A stretch of 5,280 bases of DNA from positions 1 to 5,280 of the forward strand of contig JAGYNF010000127.1 in the NCBI GenBank assembly GCA_018400215.1, written 5' to 3'. The notes beneath the pieces are model-generated. The model was not told the origin of the DNA and made no database searches. It saw nothing but the letters and a program-made list of their open reading frames with translations. Source of the DNA: Cyanobium sp. M55B138. GTDB taxonomy: Bacteria > Cyanobacteriota > Cyanobacteriia > PCC-6307 > Cyanobiaceae. Both the position numbers and the translations under genes were made by a program. The stretch's first letter is position 1; each line of letters opens with the position of its first letter. This document shows, in pieces, positions 1 through 5,280 of the stretch.

Positions 1-200
1 AACTCACTCAGCGACACCCCGCGCGGACCGCGGCGGGCCTCCAGCAGTTGGGCGCGCCGCAGGCGCAGCAACAGCTGTTCGAGCATCGCTTCCGGCAGTT
101 GCTGGGCCGTGGCCAGTTCGGGGGTGGAGCGCCAACGCAGGGGATCACTGGCCAGCTCCAGCAGGGCCCGGAGGGCATGGTTAGCCTGCTTGCCCAGCAT
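1..200 (-). CDS. Rrf2-family transcriptional regulator, N-terminal part (cut by window edge)
   Basis: The reverse strand from the ATG at 200 stays open to the window edge, giving 66 codons with no stop. The product begins MLGKQANHALRALLELA and continues with an ELATAQQLPEAMLEQLLLRL segment (about residues 28-47), then a basic RRGPRG stretch (57-61). This is the N-terminal winged-helix pattern of Rrf2 proteins: the ALRALLxLA helix, the recognition helix ending in LEQLL, and the wing usually written RGxxGGY. In this protein the wing reads RGPRGVSLSE, so the usual GGY is replaced. Family members such as IscR, NsrR and CymR repress or activate genes, often through an Fe-S cluster bound by three cysteines after about residue 90. 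That region is outside the window, so cluster sensing cannot be judged. The ATG overlaps the ubiD stop by one base (TGATG), which fixes the start and suggests coupled translation. Family call fairly sure; target genes unknown. Confidence 0.8.
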   Translation of the reverse strand, partial: MLGKQANHALRALLELASDPLRWRSTPELATAQQLPEAMLEQLLLRLRRAQLLEARRGPRGVSLSE

Positions 201-1765
201 CAGGCCCGGGCCGCCAGCCGCTCCAACACGTGTTCGAGGGTGTAGCCGAACAGGGCTGGATCGGGGGCTGTCGTGCCGATATCGGCCAGGCCCAGCTCGG
301 CCCAGCGCCCGTCCAGGCACGCTTCCAGCTGCGCCGATCGGGCCAGCGGTTCTCCCCAGGGATGGCGCTTCTCCGGGCCGATCTTGGTGGTGGCGTCGAT
401 CGCCAGCCGGCCGCCCAGGCCCAGGCGCTCGCTCGCAAAATCCAGGGTGTCGAAGGGGGTGTCCTCCAGCACAAACAGGTCGCGCTGGGGATCCACCTGG
501 GCGCTGATCGCCCAGATCACCTGGCGCGGATCGCGGATGTTGATGCTTTTATCAACCACCACCACAAATTTGGTGTAGGTGAACTGGGGCAGGGCACTCC
601 AGAAGGCCATCGCCGCCCGCTTGGCCTGGCCGGGGTAGGCCTTGTCGATGGCGATCACGGCCAGCTTGTAGCTGAGCCCCTCCATCGGCAGGAAGAAATC
701 AATGATCTCGGGGATCTGCTGGCGCAGGATCGGCGTGTAGATGCGGTTGAGCGCGATGGCAAGCATCGCGTCTTCCTTGGGGGGCCGGCCGCTGAAGGTG
801 GTGAAGTAGATGGGATCGCGCCGCTGGGTGACGCACTGGATGCGCACCAGGGGGGAGTCCTCCACGCCGCCGTAGAAGCCCATGTGGTCGCCGAAGGGGC
901 CATCGGCCAGCTCCTCGCCCGGCGTGATCGTGCCTTCGAGCACCACCTCGCTGTGGCTGGGCACCTCCAGGTTCACGGTTTTGCACTTGGCCAGGCGCAC
1001 GCCTTCCCCGGCGTAGAGACCGGCGAACAGCCACTCGCTCAGCTGCACCGGGATCGGTGTGGCCGCCGCCATCACCAGCAGGGGGTGCACGCCGATGGCG
1101 ATGGCGATCTCCAGTTTTTTGCCCAGGGCCGCCGCCTTGCGCAGGTGGCGGGCGCCGCCGCGCACGCTCAGCCAGTGCACGGTCATGGTGTTGATGCTCT
1201 GCTGCTGCAGCCGGTACACGCCCACGTTGGGGGTGCCGGTTTCGGGGTCCTTGGTGATCACCAGCCCCAGGGTGATGATCCGCCCCCCATCGCCCGGCCA
1301 GGGGCGCAGCAGCGGCAGGGCATCGAGGTTCACCGCCTCCCCTTTGAACACCTGTTGGCGGCAGGGGGGCGTGAGATCCAGGTCGGGCCGGGCCTTGAGC
1401 ACATCCAGCAGCACCGAGCCGAAGCGCACCGCCTCGCGGGCCCCCTTGGGGGGCCGGGGCTGCTGCAGCAGGGCCAGGCGCTCGCCCAGGGCTTCGAGCT
1501 CCTCGGGCCGCTCCATGCCCAGGCTCCACAGCACCCGCTCCTGGGTGCCGAGCAGGTTGATCGCCACCGGCATCGACGAGCCGATCACGTTTTCAAACAA
1601 CAGCCCCGGCCCGCCGGCGGCCAGCACCCGGTCGGCGATGGCGGCCAGTTCCAGGTCGGGGTCCACCGGCGCCGTGATGCGGCGCAGGGCGCCGCGGTGC
1701 TCCAACAGCTCCAGAAAACCGCGCAGGTCGCGGCGGCTGCGCGGGCTGGTGAGGGACGCGGGCAT
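200..1765 (-). CDS. ubiD: UbiD-family prFMN-dependent decarboxylase (probable 4-hydroxy-3-polyprenylbenzoate decarboxylase)
   Basis: A 521-residue protein that aligns by eye along its whole length with E. coli UbiD (about 497 residues). Family landmarks in order are DLRGFLELLEHRG (13-25), AGGPGLLFEN (50-59), PPCRQQ (133-138), NVGVYRLQQQ (180-189), HWLSVRGG (197-204), VPSHSEVVLEG (268-278), GPFGDHMGFY (289-298) and DFASERLGLGGRLAIDATTK near 441-460. The Asn and Arg of NVGVYR, the Glu of SHSE and the acidic GPFGDH loop lie where the family binds metal and prenylated FMN and carries out decarboxylation. In cyanobacteria the likely role is removing the carboxyl group from solanesyl-hydroxybenzoate in plastoquinone synthesis, using prFMN from UbiX, which is not in this window. 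An in-frame ATG at 1801 would add 12 residues (MGASCLAPHEPC). I chose 1765 because homologues have only a short lead before DLRGFL, but neither start has a good ribosome binding site. The family is certain; the substrate is inferred. Confidence 0.93.
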   Translation of the reverse strand: MPASLTSPRSRRDLRGFLELLEHRGALRRITAPVDPDLELAAIADRVLAAGGPGLLFENVIGSSMPVAINLLGTQERVLWSLGMERPEELEALGERLALLQQPRPPKGAREAVRFGSVLLDVLKARPDLDLTPPCRQQVFKGEAVNLDALPLLRPWPGDGGRIITLGLVITKDPETGTPNVGVYRLQQQSINTMTVHWLSVRGGARHLRKAAALGKKLEIAIAIGVHPLLVMAAATPIPVQLSEWLFAGLYAGEGVRLAKCKTVNLEVPSHSEVVLEGTITPGEELADGPFGDHMGFYGGVEDSPLVRIQCVTQRRDPIYFTTFSGRPPKEDAMLAIALNRIYTPILRQQIPEIIDFFLPMEGLSYKLAVIAIDKAYPGQAKRAAMAFWSALPQFTYTKFVVVVDKSINIRDPRQVIWAISAQVDPQRDLFVLEDTPFDTLDFASERLGLGGRLAIDATTKIGPEKRHPWGEPLARSAQLEACLDGRWAELGLADIGTTAPDPALFGYTLEHVLERLAARA

Positions 1766-1801
1766 GCAGGGCTCATGCGGGGCCAAGCAACTGGCTCCCA
1801 T

Positions 1802-1842
1802 CGGCCTGCTTACTCTGACGCACCCCTCCCGCCGCTGCGGCC
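1802..1842. promoter_or_regulatory. Divergent ubiD / comB intergenic spacer, probable back-to-back promoters
   Basis: These 41 bases separate the longest possible ubiD from comB; the gap is 77 bases if ubiD starts at 1765. Both genes need a promoter here or just inside the neighbour. On the plus strand TACTCT (1811-1816) fits the loose TAnnnT form of a cyanobacterial -10 and would start comB mRNA about 20 bases before its GTG. Read on the minus strand, the same bases give CAGAGT (1817-1812), which would leave almost no leader for an ATG at 1801 but about 40 bases for one at 1765. No convincing -35 is visible. The spacer ends in a small inverted repeat, GCCG/CGGC (1831-1834 and 1838-1841), directly against the comB start codon, and comB has no purine-rich ribosome binding site. 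Placement of the promoters is a guess from short motifs. Confidence 0.3.
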
Positions 1843-2598
1843 GTGCAACTCCACTACTTCCACACCTCCGACAACGTGCCGCCGCTGCAACCGGTGGCGG
1901 AGGGGGGGGCCGATGCGGCCGTGGTGATCGATGTGCTGCGGGCCACCACCACCATTGCCTGGGCCCTGCACAACGGCGCCGAAGCCATTGAGGCCTTCGA
2001 TGATCTCGAGGCCCTCGACCGGGCAGCCCAGGCCTGGCCGGCCGAGCGACGGCTGCGGGCCGGCGAACGGGGTGGCCAGCGGTTGGCGGGATTCGACCTG
2101 GGCAATTCCCCCCTGGCGGTGACTCCGGAGGTGGTGGGGGGCAAGCGCATCTTCATCAGCACCACCAACGGCACCCGCTCCCTGGCCGCCGTGCGGGCTG
2201 TGCCCCTGCTGCTCACCGCCTGTTTGCCCAACCGCACGGCGGTGGCGCGGCGGCTGGTGGAGCAGGGCTGCGAGCGGGTGTGGATCGTGGGCAGTGGCTG
2301 GGAGGGGGCCTACTCCCTCGAGGACAGCCTGGCGGCTGGGGCGGTGGCCTCGGCCGTTTTCGAGTTGGCCGTCGCCCCCCACCGCGGCGCCACGATTGGC
2401 AACGATGAGATGCTCGCCGCCCTGGCCCTCTGGCAGCAGTGGCACCACGAACCGGAAACCTGCCTGCGGGCGGCCAGCCATGGCCAGCGCCTGATGGGCC
2501 TCGGCGACCACAACGGAGACTTTGCCTGCTGCAGCGCTGTTGACAGCCTCAGCGTGGTGCCACAACAGCTGGAGCCCGGCGTTTTGCGCGCCTCCTGA
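1843..2598 (+). CDS. comB: 2-phosphosulfolactate phosphatase family protein (ComB-like)
   Basis: A 251-residue protein with the ComB signature blocks in order: [16 protein letters not shown] (27-42), [18 protein letters not shown] (73-90), [11 protein letters not shown] (106-116), [19 protein letters not shown] (149-167) and [16 protein letters not shown] (225-240). The characterised archaeal enzyme is Mg-dependent and hydrolyses (2R)-2-phospho-3-sulfolactate to sulfolactate and phosphate during coenzyme M synthesis. Homologues are widespread in bacteria, including cyanobacteria, that do not make coenzyme M, so the physiological substrate here is uncertain. No signal peptide or membrane segment is visible, so it should be cytosolic. 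The start is GTG at 1843, chosen because MQLHYFHT is the usual kind of N-terminus and no in-frame ATG lies nearby upstream. It is divergent from ubiD and sits 54 bases ahead of the nit gene. Family call strong, function open. Confidence 0.88.
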   Translation: MQLHYFHTSDNVPPLQPVAEGGADAAVVIDVLRATTTIAWALHNGAEAIEAFDDLEALDRAAQAWPAERRLRAGERGGQRLAGFDLGNSPLAVTPEVVGGKRIFISTTNGTRSLAAVRAVPLLLTACLPNRTAVARRLVEQGCERVWIVGSGWEGAYSLEDSLAAGAVASAVFELAVAPHRGATIGNDEMLAALALWQQWHHEPETCLRAASHGQRLMGLGDHNGDFACCSAVDSLSVVPQQLEPGVLRAS

Positions 2599-2652
2599 GC
2601 CTGGCGCGATGCGGCGTGTCTCCTACAGTTCGGCGTCCTGACGGGTGATCTG
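2599..2652 (+). promoter_or_regulatory. comB-nit spacer with a possible -10 element
   Basis: The 54-base gap contains TACAGT (2624-2629), a four-of-six match to TATAAT that has the TAnnnT form common in picocyanobacterial promoters. It would place a transcript start near 2636, about 17 bases before the nit GTG. The sequence 17 bases upstream (CTGGCG) is a poor -35. If real, the nit-amidase-murI unit has its own promoter as well as any read-through from comB. Motif evidence only. Confidence 0.25.
2644..2650 (+). promoter_or_regulatory. Ribosome binding site for the nit gene (3'-extended Shine-Dalgarno)
   Basis: GGTGATC matches the downstream end of the full anti-anti-SD sequence AAAGGAGGTGATC rather than its GGAGG core. 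It stands only two bases before the GTG at 2653. Aligned this way, the position of the GGAGG core falls about seven bases before the start, which is normal spacing. This supports GTG 2653 as the true start. The match is short, so it could be chance. Confidence 0.4.
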
Positions 2653-3480
2653 GTGAGCAGTTTTCTGGCGGCAGCGGTGCAACTCACCAGCACGCCGGAT
2701 CCGGACGCCAATTTCGCCGCCGCCGAGGAGCAGATCGAACTGGCCGCCCGCCGCGGCGCCGACCTGGTGGGGCTGCCGGAGAACTTCGCCTTCATGGGGG
2801 ACGACAGCCTGCGGCTGCAGCTCGCCCCTGCCCTGGCCGAGCGCTGCAGCCGCTTCCTGGTGACCATGGCGCGGCGTTATCAGGTGACCCTGCTCGGTGG
2901 TGGGTTCCCCGTGCCCGCCGGCGAAGGTCTCACCTCCAACCGGGCCGAGCTGGTGGGCACCGAGGGCCAGCTGTTGGCCCGTTACGACAAGATCCACCTC
3001 TTCGATGTGGACCTGCCGGACGGCATCACCTACTGCGAGTCGTCCACCGTTCAGCCCGGCCAGGAGCTGCCCCCGGTGGTGGAGGTGCCAGGCCTGGGCC
3101 GGATCGGCCTGTCCATTTGTTATGACGTGCGCTTCCCCGAGCTCTACCGCCACCTGGCCCGGGAGGGTGCCGATGTGCTGATGGTGCCGGCCGCCTTCAC
3201 CGCCTACACCGGCAAGGACCACTGGCAGGTGCTGCTCCAGGCCCGCGCCATCGAGAACACCGCCTACGTGGTGGCCCCAGCCCAGACCGGCATCCACTAC
3301 GGCCGCCGCCACACCCATGGCCATGCCCTGGTGATTGACCCCTGGGGCACGGTGCTGGCCGATGCGGGGGTGGCCCCAGGGCTGGCGGTGGCGCCCATCG
3401 ACCCCGGCCATGGCCTGCGGGTGCGTGCCCAGATGCCAAGCCTGCAGCACTGCCGCCCCAGGCTCTTTGCCCTCGGTTGA
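2653..3480 (+). CDS. Nit1-type carbon-nitrogen hydrolase (probable deaminated glutathione amidase)
   Basis: A 275-residue cytosolic protein of the nitrilase superfamily with the complete Glu-Lys-Cys triad: E43 in GLPEN, K113 in RYDKIHLFDVD and C156 in LSICYDVRFPELYR. Blocks typical of the Nit1/NIT subgroup follow: VPAAFTAYTGKDHWQVLL (178-195), QARAIENTAYVVAPAQTG (196-213) and HTHGHALVIDPWG (220-232). Characterised relatives of this subgroup hydrolyse deaminated glutathione, a side product of transaminases, to 2-oxoglutarate and Cys-Gly, so they act in metabolite repair. Some homologues are annotated as omega-amidase (Nit2), which is the main alternative. Length is normal for the family. The start is GTG 2653, supported by GGTGATC just upstream and an N-terminal strand (FLAAAVQLTS) beginning where expected. 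The stop overlaps the start of the amidase gene by one base (TGATG), so the two are probably translated together. Superfamily certain; exact substrate inferred. Confidence 0.9.
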   Translation: MSSFLAAAVQLTSTPDPDANFAAAEEQIELAARRGADLVGLPENFAFMGDDSLRLQLAPALAERCSRFLVTMARRYQVTLLGGGFPVPAGEGLTSNRAELVGTEGQLLARYDKIHLFDVDLPDGITYCESSTVQPGQELPPVVEVPGLGRIGLSICYDVRFPELYRHLAREGADVLMVPAAFTAYTGKDHWQVLLQARAIENTAYVVAPAQTGIHYGRRHTHGHALVIDPWGTVLADAGVAPGLAVAPIDPGHGLRVRAQMPSLQHCRPRLFALG

Positions 3481-4565
3481 TGGGCTCGATTGGTCGGTCG
3501 CGATGGATTCGGGGCTTGCTGTTGCTGGCCCTTCTGCTGGCTGACCTGCCCGCCCTGGCCTCCAGCCTGGCCGCGTGGCGCGTGACCCGCCAGGGCCAGC
3601 TGGAGCTGCGCACCGCGCCGAACGTGCCGCTCAAGGCCTTCTTTGAGGCTGGCGCGGCGGGGCGGGGCCCGCGGGTGTGGATTGATTTCCCCGGTGCTCC
3701 CGCCCGCAGCCGCACCATCCGCGGCTCCGGTTCGATCCGGGAGGTGCGCATCGGCCGGCCCGACCCGGCCACCACCCGGCTGGTGCTCGAGTTCGCCCCC
3801 GGCACCCAGCTCGACCCCACCGAGCTGCGCCTGGTGGGCACGGCGCCAGACCGTTGGCGCATGGAACTCACGGGCCTCGAACGCCAGGTGACCCTCGGCC
3901 TGGGGGAGGGTGATCTGGACGGCAGGGCGAGCCAGCCCTGGACAGCCCGCGCCCCCTTCCCCACCGCGGCCGCCCCCCTCTCGGCCGATGGCCTGCCGGT
4001 GGTGCCGCGGGGGCGCTACAGCGTGGTGATCGATCCCGGCCATGGCGGCCCCGATCCCGGTGCCATCGGCATCGGCGGTTTGCGCGAAACCGATGTGGTG
4101 CTCGACGTGAGCCTGCAGGTTGCACGGTTGCTGCAGGCCCGTGGCGTGCAGGTGTTGATGACCCGCACCAGTGAGGTGGATGTGGACCTACCACCCCGGG
4201 TGTCGATGGCCAACCGATCGGGTGCCACCGCCTTCGTGAGCATCCACGCCAATGCCCTCAGCATGGCCCGCCCGGATGTGAATGGCATCGAAACCTTCTA
4301 CTTCCCGAGTAGCTCCGGTTCCCAGTCCCTGGCCTCGGCCCTGCAGGGCCGCATGATGTCCATCTCCCAGGGGTCGCCCAACCGGGGCGTCAAGCAGGGG
4401 CGATTTTTTGTGATCCGCCGCACGGTGATGCCGTCGGCCCTGGTGGAGATGGGCTTCCTCACCGGTGCCATCGATGCCCCCCGCCTGGCCAATGCCGATT
4501 TCCGCCGCCGCATGGCCCTGGCCATTGCGGCGGGCATCCTCGATTTTCTTGGGGGACGGCCATGA
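3480..4565 (+). CDS. amiC: N-acetylmuramoyl-L-alanine amidase (AmiC-like, AMIN plus Amidase_3)
   Basis: A 361-residue exported peptidoglycan hydrolase. Residues 1-28 form a signal peptide: basic MGSIGRSRWIR, then a Leu/Ala core, then ALA|S as a likely cleavage site. Residues about 31-130 resemble an AMIN domain, a beta-rich module that targets amidases to the envelope (WRVTRQGQLELRTAPNVPLK, RVWIDFPG, TRLVLEFAPGT). A Pro/Ala-rich linker follows to about 180. The Amidase_3 domain (181-358) is complete, with zinc ligands H188 in IDPGHGG, E203 in LRETD and H256 in SIHAN, and catalytic E323 in LVEMGFL. It should cut the bond between N-acetylmuramic acid and L-alanine during cell separation. I chose ATG 3480, which overlaps the nit stop as TGATG; the TTG three bases earlier is an unnecessary start. 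The last four bases (ATGA) overlap murI. Other Amidase_3 proteins bear different names, so the symbol is less sure than the activity. Confidence 0.92.
   Translation: MGSIGRSRWIRGLLLLALLLADLPALASSLAAWRVTRQGQLELRTAPNVPLKAFFEAGAAGRGPRVWIDFPGAPARSRTIRGSGSIREVRIGRPDPATTRLVLEFAPGTQLDPTELRLVGTAPDRWRMELTGLERQVTLGLGEGDLDGRASQPWTARAPFPTAAAPLSADGLPVVPRGRYSVVIDPGHGGPDPGAIGIGGLRETDVVLDVSLQVARLLQARGVQVLMTRTSEVDVDLPPRVSMANRSGATAFVSIHANALSMARPDVNGIETFYFPSSSGSQSLASALQGRMMSISQGSPNRGVKQGRFFVIRRTVMPSALVEMGFLTGAIDAPRLANADFRRRMALAIAAGILDFLGGRP
4551..4556 (+). promoter_or_regulatory. Ribosome binding site for murI
   Basis: GGGGGA lies five bases before the murI ATG, inside the last codons of the amidase gene, and approximates the GGAGGA core. 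Together with the ATGA stop-start overlap it fixes the murI start at 4562. Confidence 0.4.
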
Positions 4566-5263
4566 GCCTGCTGGTGGGCCTGTTTGACAGTGGTCTTGGC
4601 GGGCTCACGGTGCTGCGCCACGTCCAGCAGCACTATCCCCACTCCCCCTGCCTCTATCTGGCCGACACGGCGCGGGTTCCCTACGGCACCCGCAGTGCGG
4701 AGGACATCCGCGCCATTGCGGCGGAGGTGGTGCGCTGGTTGCGCCAGCAGGGGGTGGGGGTGTTGGTGATGGCCTGCAACACCTCCAATGCCCTGGCCCT
4801 GGATGTGGCGGTGGCCGAGGCCGGTGTGCCCGTGGTGGGGCTGATCGACAGCGTCGCCGCTGTGATCGAAAGTGATCGGGTCGGCGTGCTGGCCACCCCG
4901 GCCACCGCCGCCAGCGGCGCCTATCGCCGCGCCATCCACGCCGTGCGGCCTGGCGCAACAGTCATGGAGGTGGCCTGTCCAGCCTTTGTGCCCCTGATTG
5001 AGGCGGGGGATCTCAGCTGCGCCGAACTCCAGGCTGCGGCGCAGGACTACGTGGCACCCCTGCTGCACGCCAACGTCGACACCGTGGTGATGGGCTGTAC
5101 CCACTACCCCTTGTTGCGACCCCTCTTGGCGGACCTGTTCCCCCCTGGCACCCGGCTGGTGGATCCAGCCGAGGCCGCGGTGGGGCGCCTCGGGCCCCTG
5201 CTGGCGAGCCTGGGTGATCTGCCCGAGGGGGAGCAGCCGCTGCTAGGAGCGGCGATCCGGTAG
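4562..5263 (+). CDS. murI: Glutamate racemase, apparently shortened at the C-terminus
   Basis: A 233-residue cytosolic enzyme that interconverts L- and D-glutamate, supplying D-glutamate for the peptidoglycan stem peptide. All main family motifs are present: GLFDSGLGGLTVL (6-18, with D9), ADTARVPYG (34-42), the first catalytic cysteine C72 in ACNTSN, GVLATPAT (108-115), CPAFVPLIE (139-147), the second catalytic cysteine C179 in GCTHYPLL, and LVDPAEA (199-205). Family members are usually about 260-290 residues and end with a further segment carrying a (S/T)GDP- or ADP-like turn and a final helix. This protein stops at TAG 5261-5263 soon after LPEGEQPLLGAAIR, so about 30 residues seem to be missing. 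Sequence resembling that segment appears in another frame at 5242-5280. The catalytic core is intact, so the protein may still work. It follows the amidase gene with an ATGA overlap. Function confident; whether the end is genuine is uncertain. Confidence 0.92.
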   Translation: MSLLVGLFDSGLGGLTVLRHVQQHYPHSPCLYLADTARVPYGTRSAEDIRAIAAEVVRWLRQQGVGVLVMACNTSNALALDVAVAEAGVPVVGLIDSVAAVIESDRVGVLATPATAASGAYRRAIHAVRPGATVMEVACPAFVPLIEAGDLSCAELQAAAQDYVAPLLHANVDTVVMGCTHYPLLRPLLADLFPPGTRLVDPAEAAVGRLGPLLASLGDLPEGEQPLLGAAIR

Positions 5264-5280
5264 CGACCGCGAAGGCATTG
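5264..5280 (+). other. Short non-coding tail after murI
   Basis: Seventeen bases remain after the murI stop and show no terminator stem, T-run or start of a recognisable gene. In related genomes I recall solanesyl diphosphate synthase (sds) following murI, but nothing here demonstrates it. If murI is frameshifted, these bases would belong to its true C-terminus. Confidence 0.3.

Noticed and set aside
539..556. Inverted repeat GTTGAT / ATCAAC with a T-rich loop
   Set aside because: It lies in the conserved DKSINIRD coding region of ubiD and is short enough to be chance.
1439..1455. Strong GC hairpin GGCCCCC / GGGGGCC inside ubiD
   Set aside because: It is explained by codons for the conserved Pro-Pro-Lys-Gly-Ala stretch, and there is no adjacent regulatory feature.
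230..1927. A long open frame (565 codons) on the plus strand, antisense to ubiD
   Set aside because: It is rich in His, Gln and Gly with no recognisable motif. It is the expected by-product of a GC-rich gene whose codons rarely create stops on the other strand, and the ubiD frame is clearly the real one.
2587..2608. Inverted repeat CGCGCC / GGCGCG around the comB stop, as a terminator
   Set aside because: The stem is only 6 bp with a 10-base loop and no T-run follows, so it does not fit an intrinsic terminator.
2623..3450. A long open frame (275 codons) on the minus strand opposite nit
   Set aside because: It is a compositional shadow of the nitrilase gene, rich in Gly, His and Gln with no family motif. 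The plus-strand frame has the full catalytic triad.
3477..3479. TTG as the amidase start
   Set aside because: The ATG immediately after it forms the usual TGATG overlap with the nit stop, so the TTG is not needed.
4403..4409. T-run in the amidase gene as a possible terminator
   Set aside because: It encodes Phe-Phe-Val in the conserved amidase domain and no stem precedes it.
1..5280. HIP1 octamers, CRISPR repeats, tRNA or rRNA genes, insertion sequences
   Set aside because: Reading through the window found no GCGATCGC, no spaced direct repeats, no clover-leaf candidate and no transposase-like frame.

Overview
The window reads as chromosome from a GC-rich unicellular cyanobacterium, most likely a picocyanobacterium of the Cyanobium / marine Synechococcus group. 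This rests on three things. The predicted proteins closely resemble what I know of that group. Base composition is high in GC throughout, with third codon positions dominated by G and C. The HIP1 octamer GCGATCGC, abundant in many other cyanobacteria, is absent from the window. No database search was possible, so the lineage is an inference.

Layout. On the minus strand, reading leftward, ubiD (decarboxylase, start near 1765 or 1801, stop at 200) is followed with a 1-base overlap by the first 66 codons of an Rrf2-family transcription regulator, which runs off the left edge. On the plus strand, starting a few tens of bases from ubiD, lie comB (2-phosphosulfolactate phosphatase family), a Nit1-type nitrilase-superfamily amidase, an exported AMIN/Amidase_3 N-acetylmuramoyl-L-alanine amidase, and glutamate racemase (murI), which ends 17 bases before the right edge. 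Nearly every base is coding. The only real gaps are the divergent ubiD/comB spacer, 54 bases between comB and nit, and the last 17 bases. I see no RNA gene, mobile element, CRISPR array or long repeat.

How the genes fit together. The nit, amidase and murI genes overlap at their ends (TGATG and ATGA), so they look like one translationally coupled unit. It joins a metabolite-repair amidase to peptidoglycan hydrolysis and D-glutamate supply. UbiD probably decarboxylates a prenylated 4-hydroxybenzoate for plastoquinone. In related genomes I recall solanesyl diphosphate synthase following murI, which would put a second plastoquinone step just outside the right edge, but that gene is not visible here.

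This is mainly a housekeeping region, and I found no convincing undescribed system. The points most worth a second look are the coupling of the Rrf2 regulator to ubiD, the unexpectedly short C-terminus of murI with a family-like motif in another frame, and the orphan comB.
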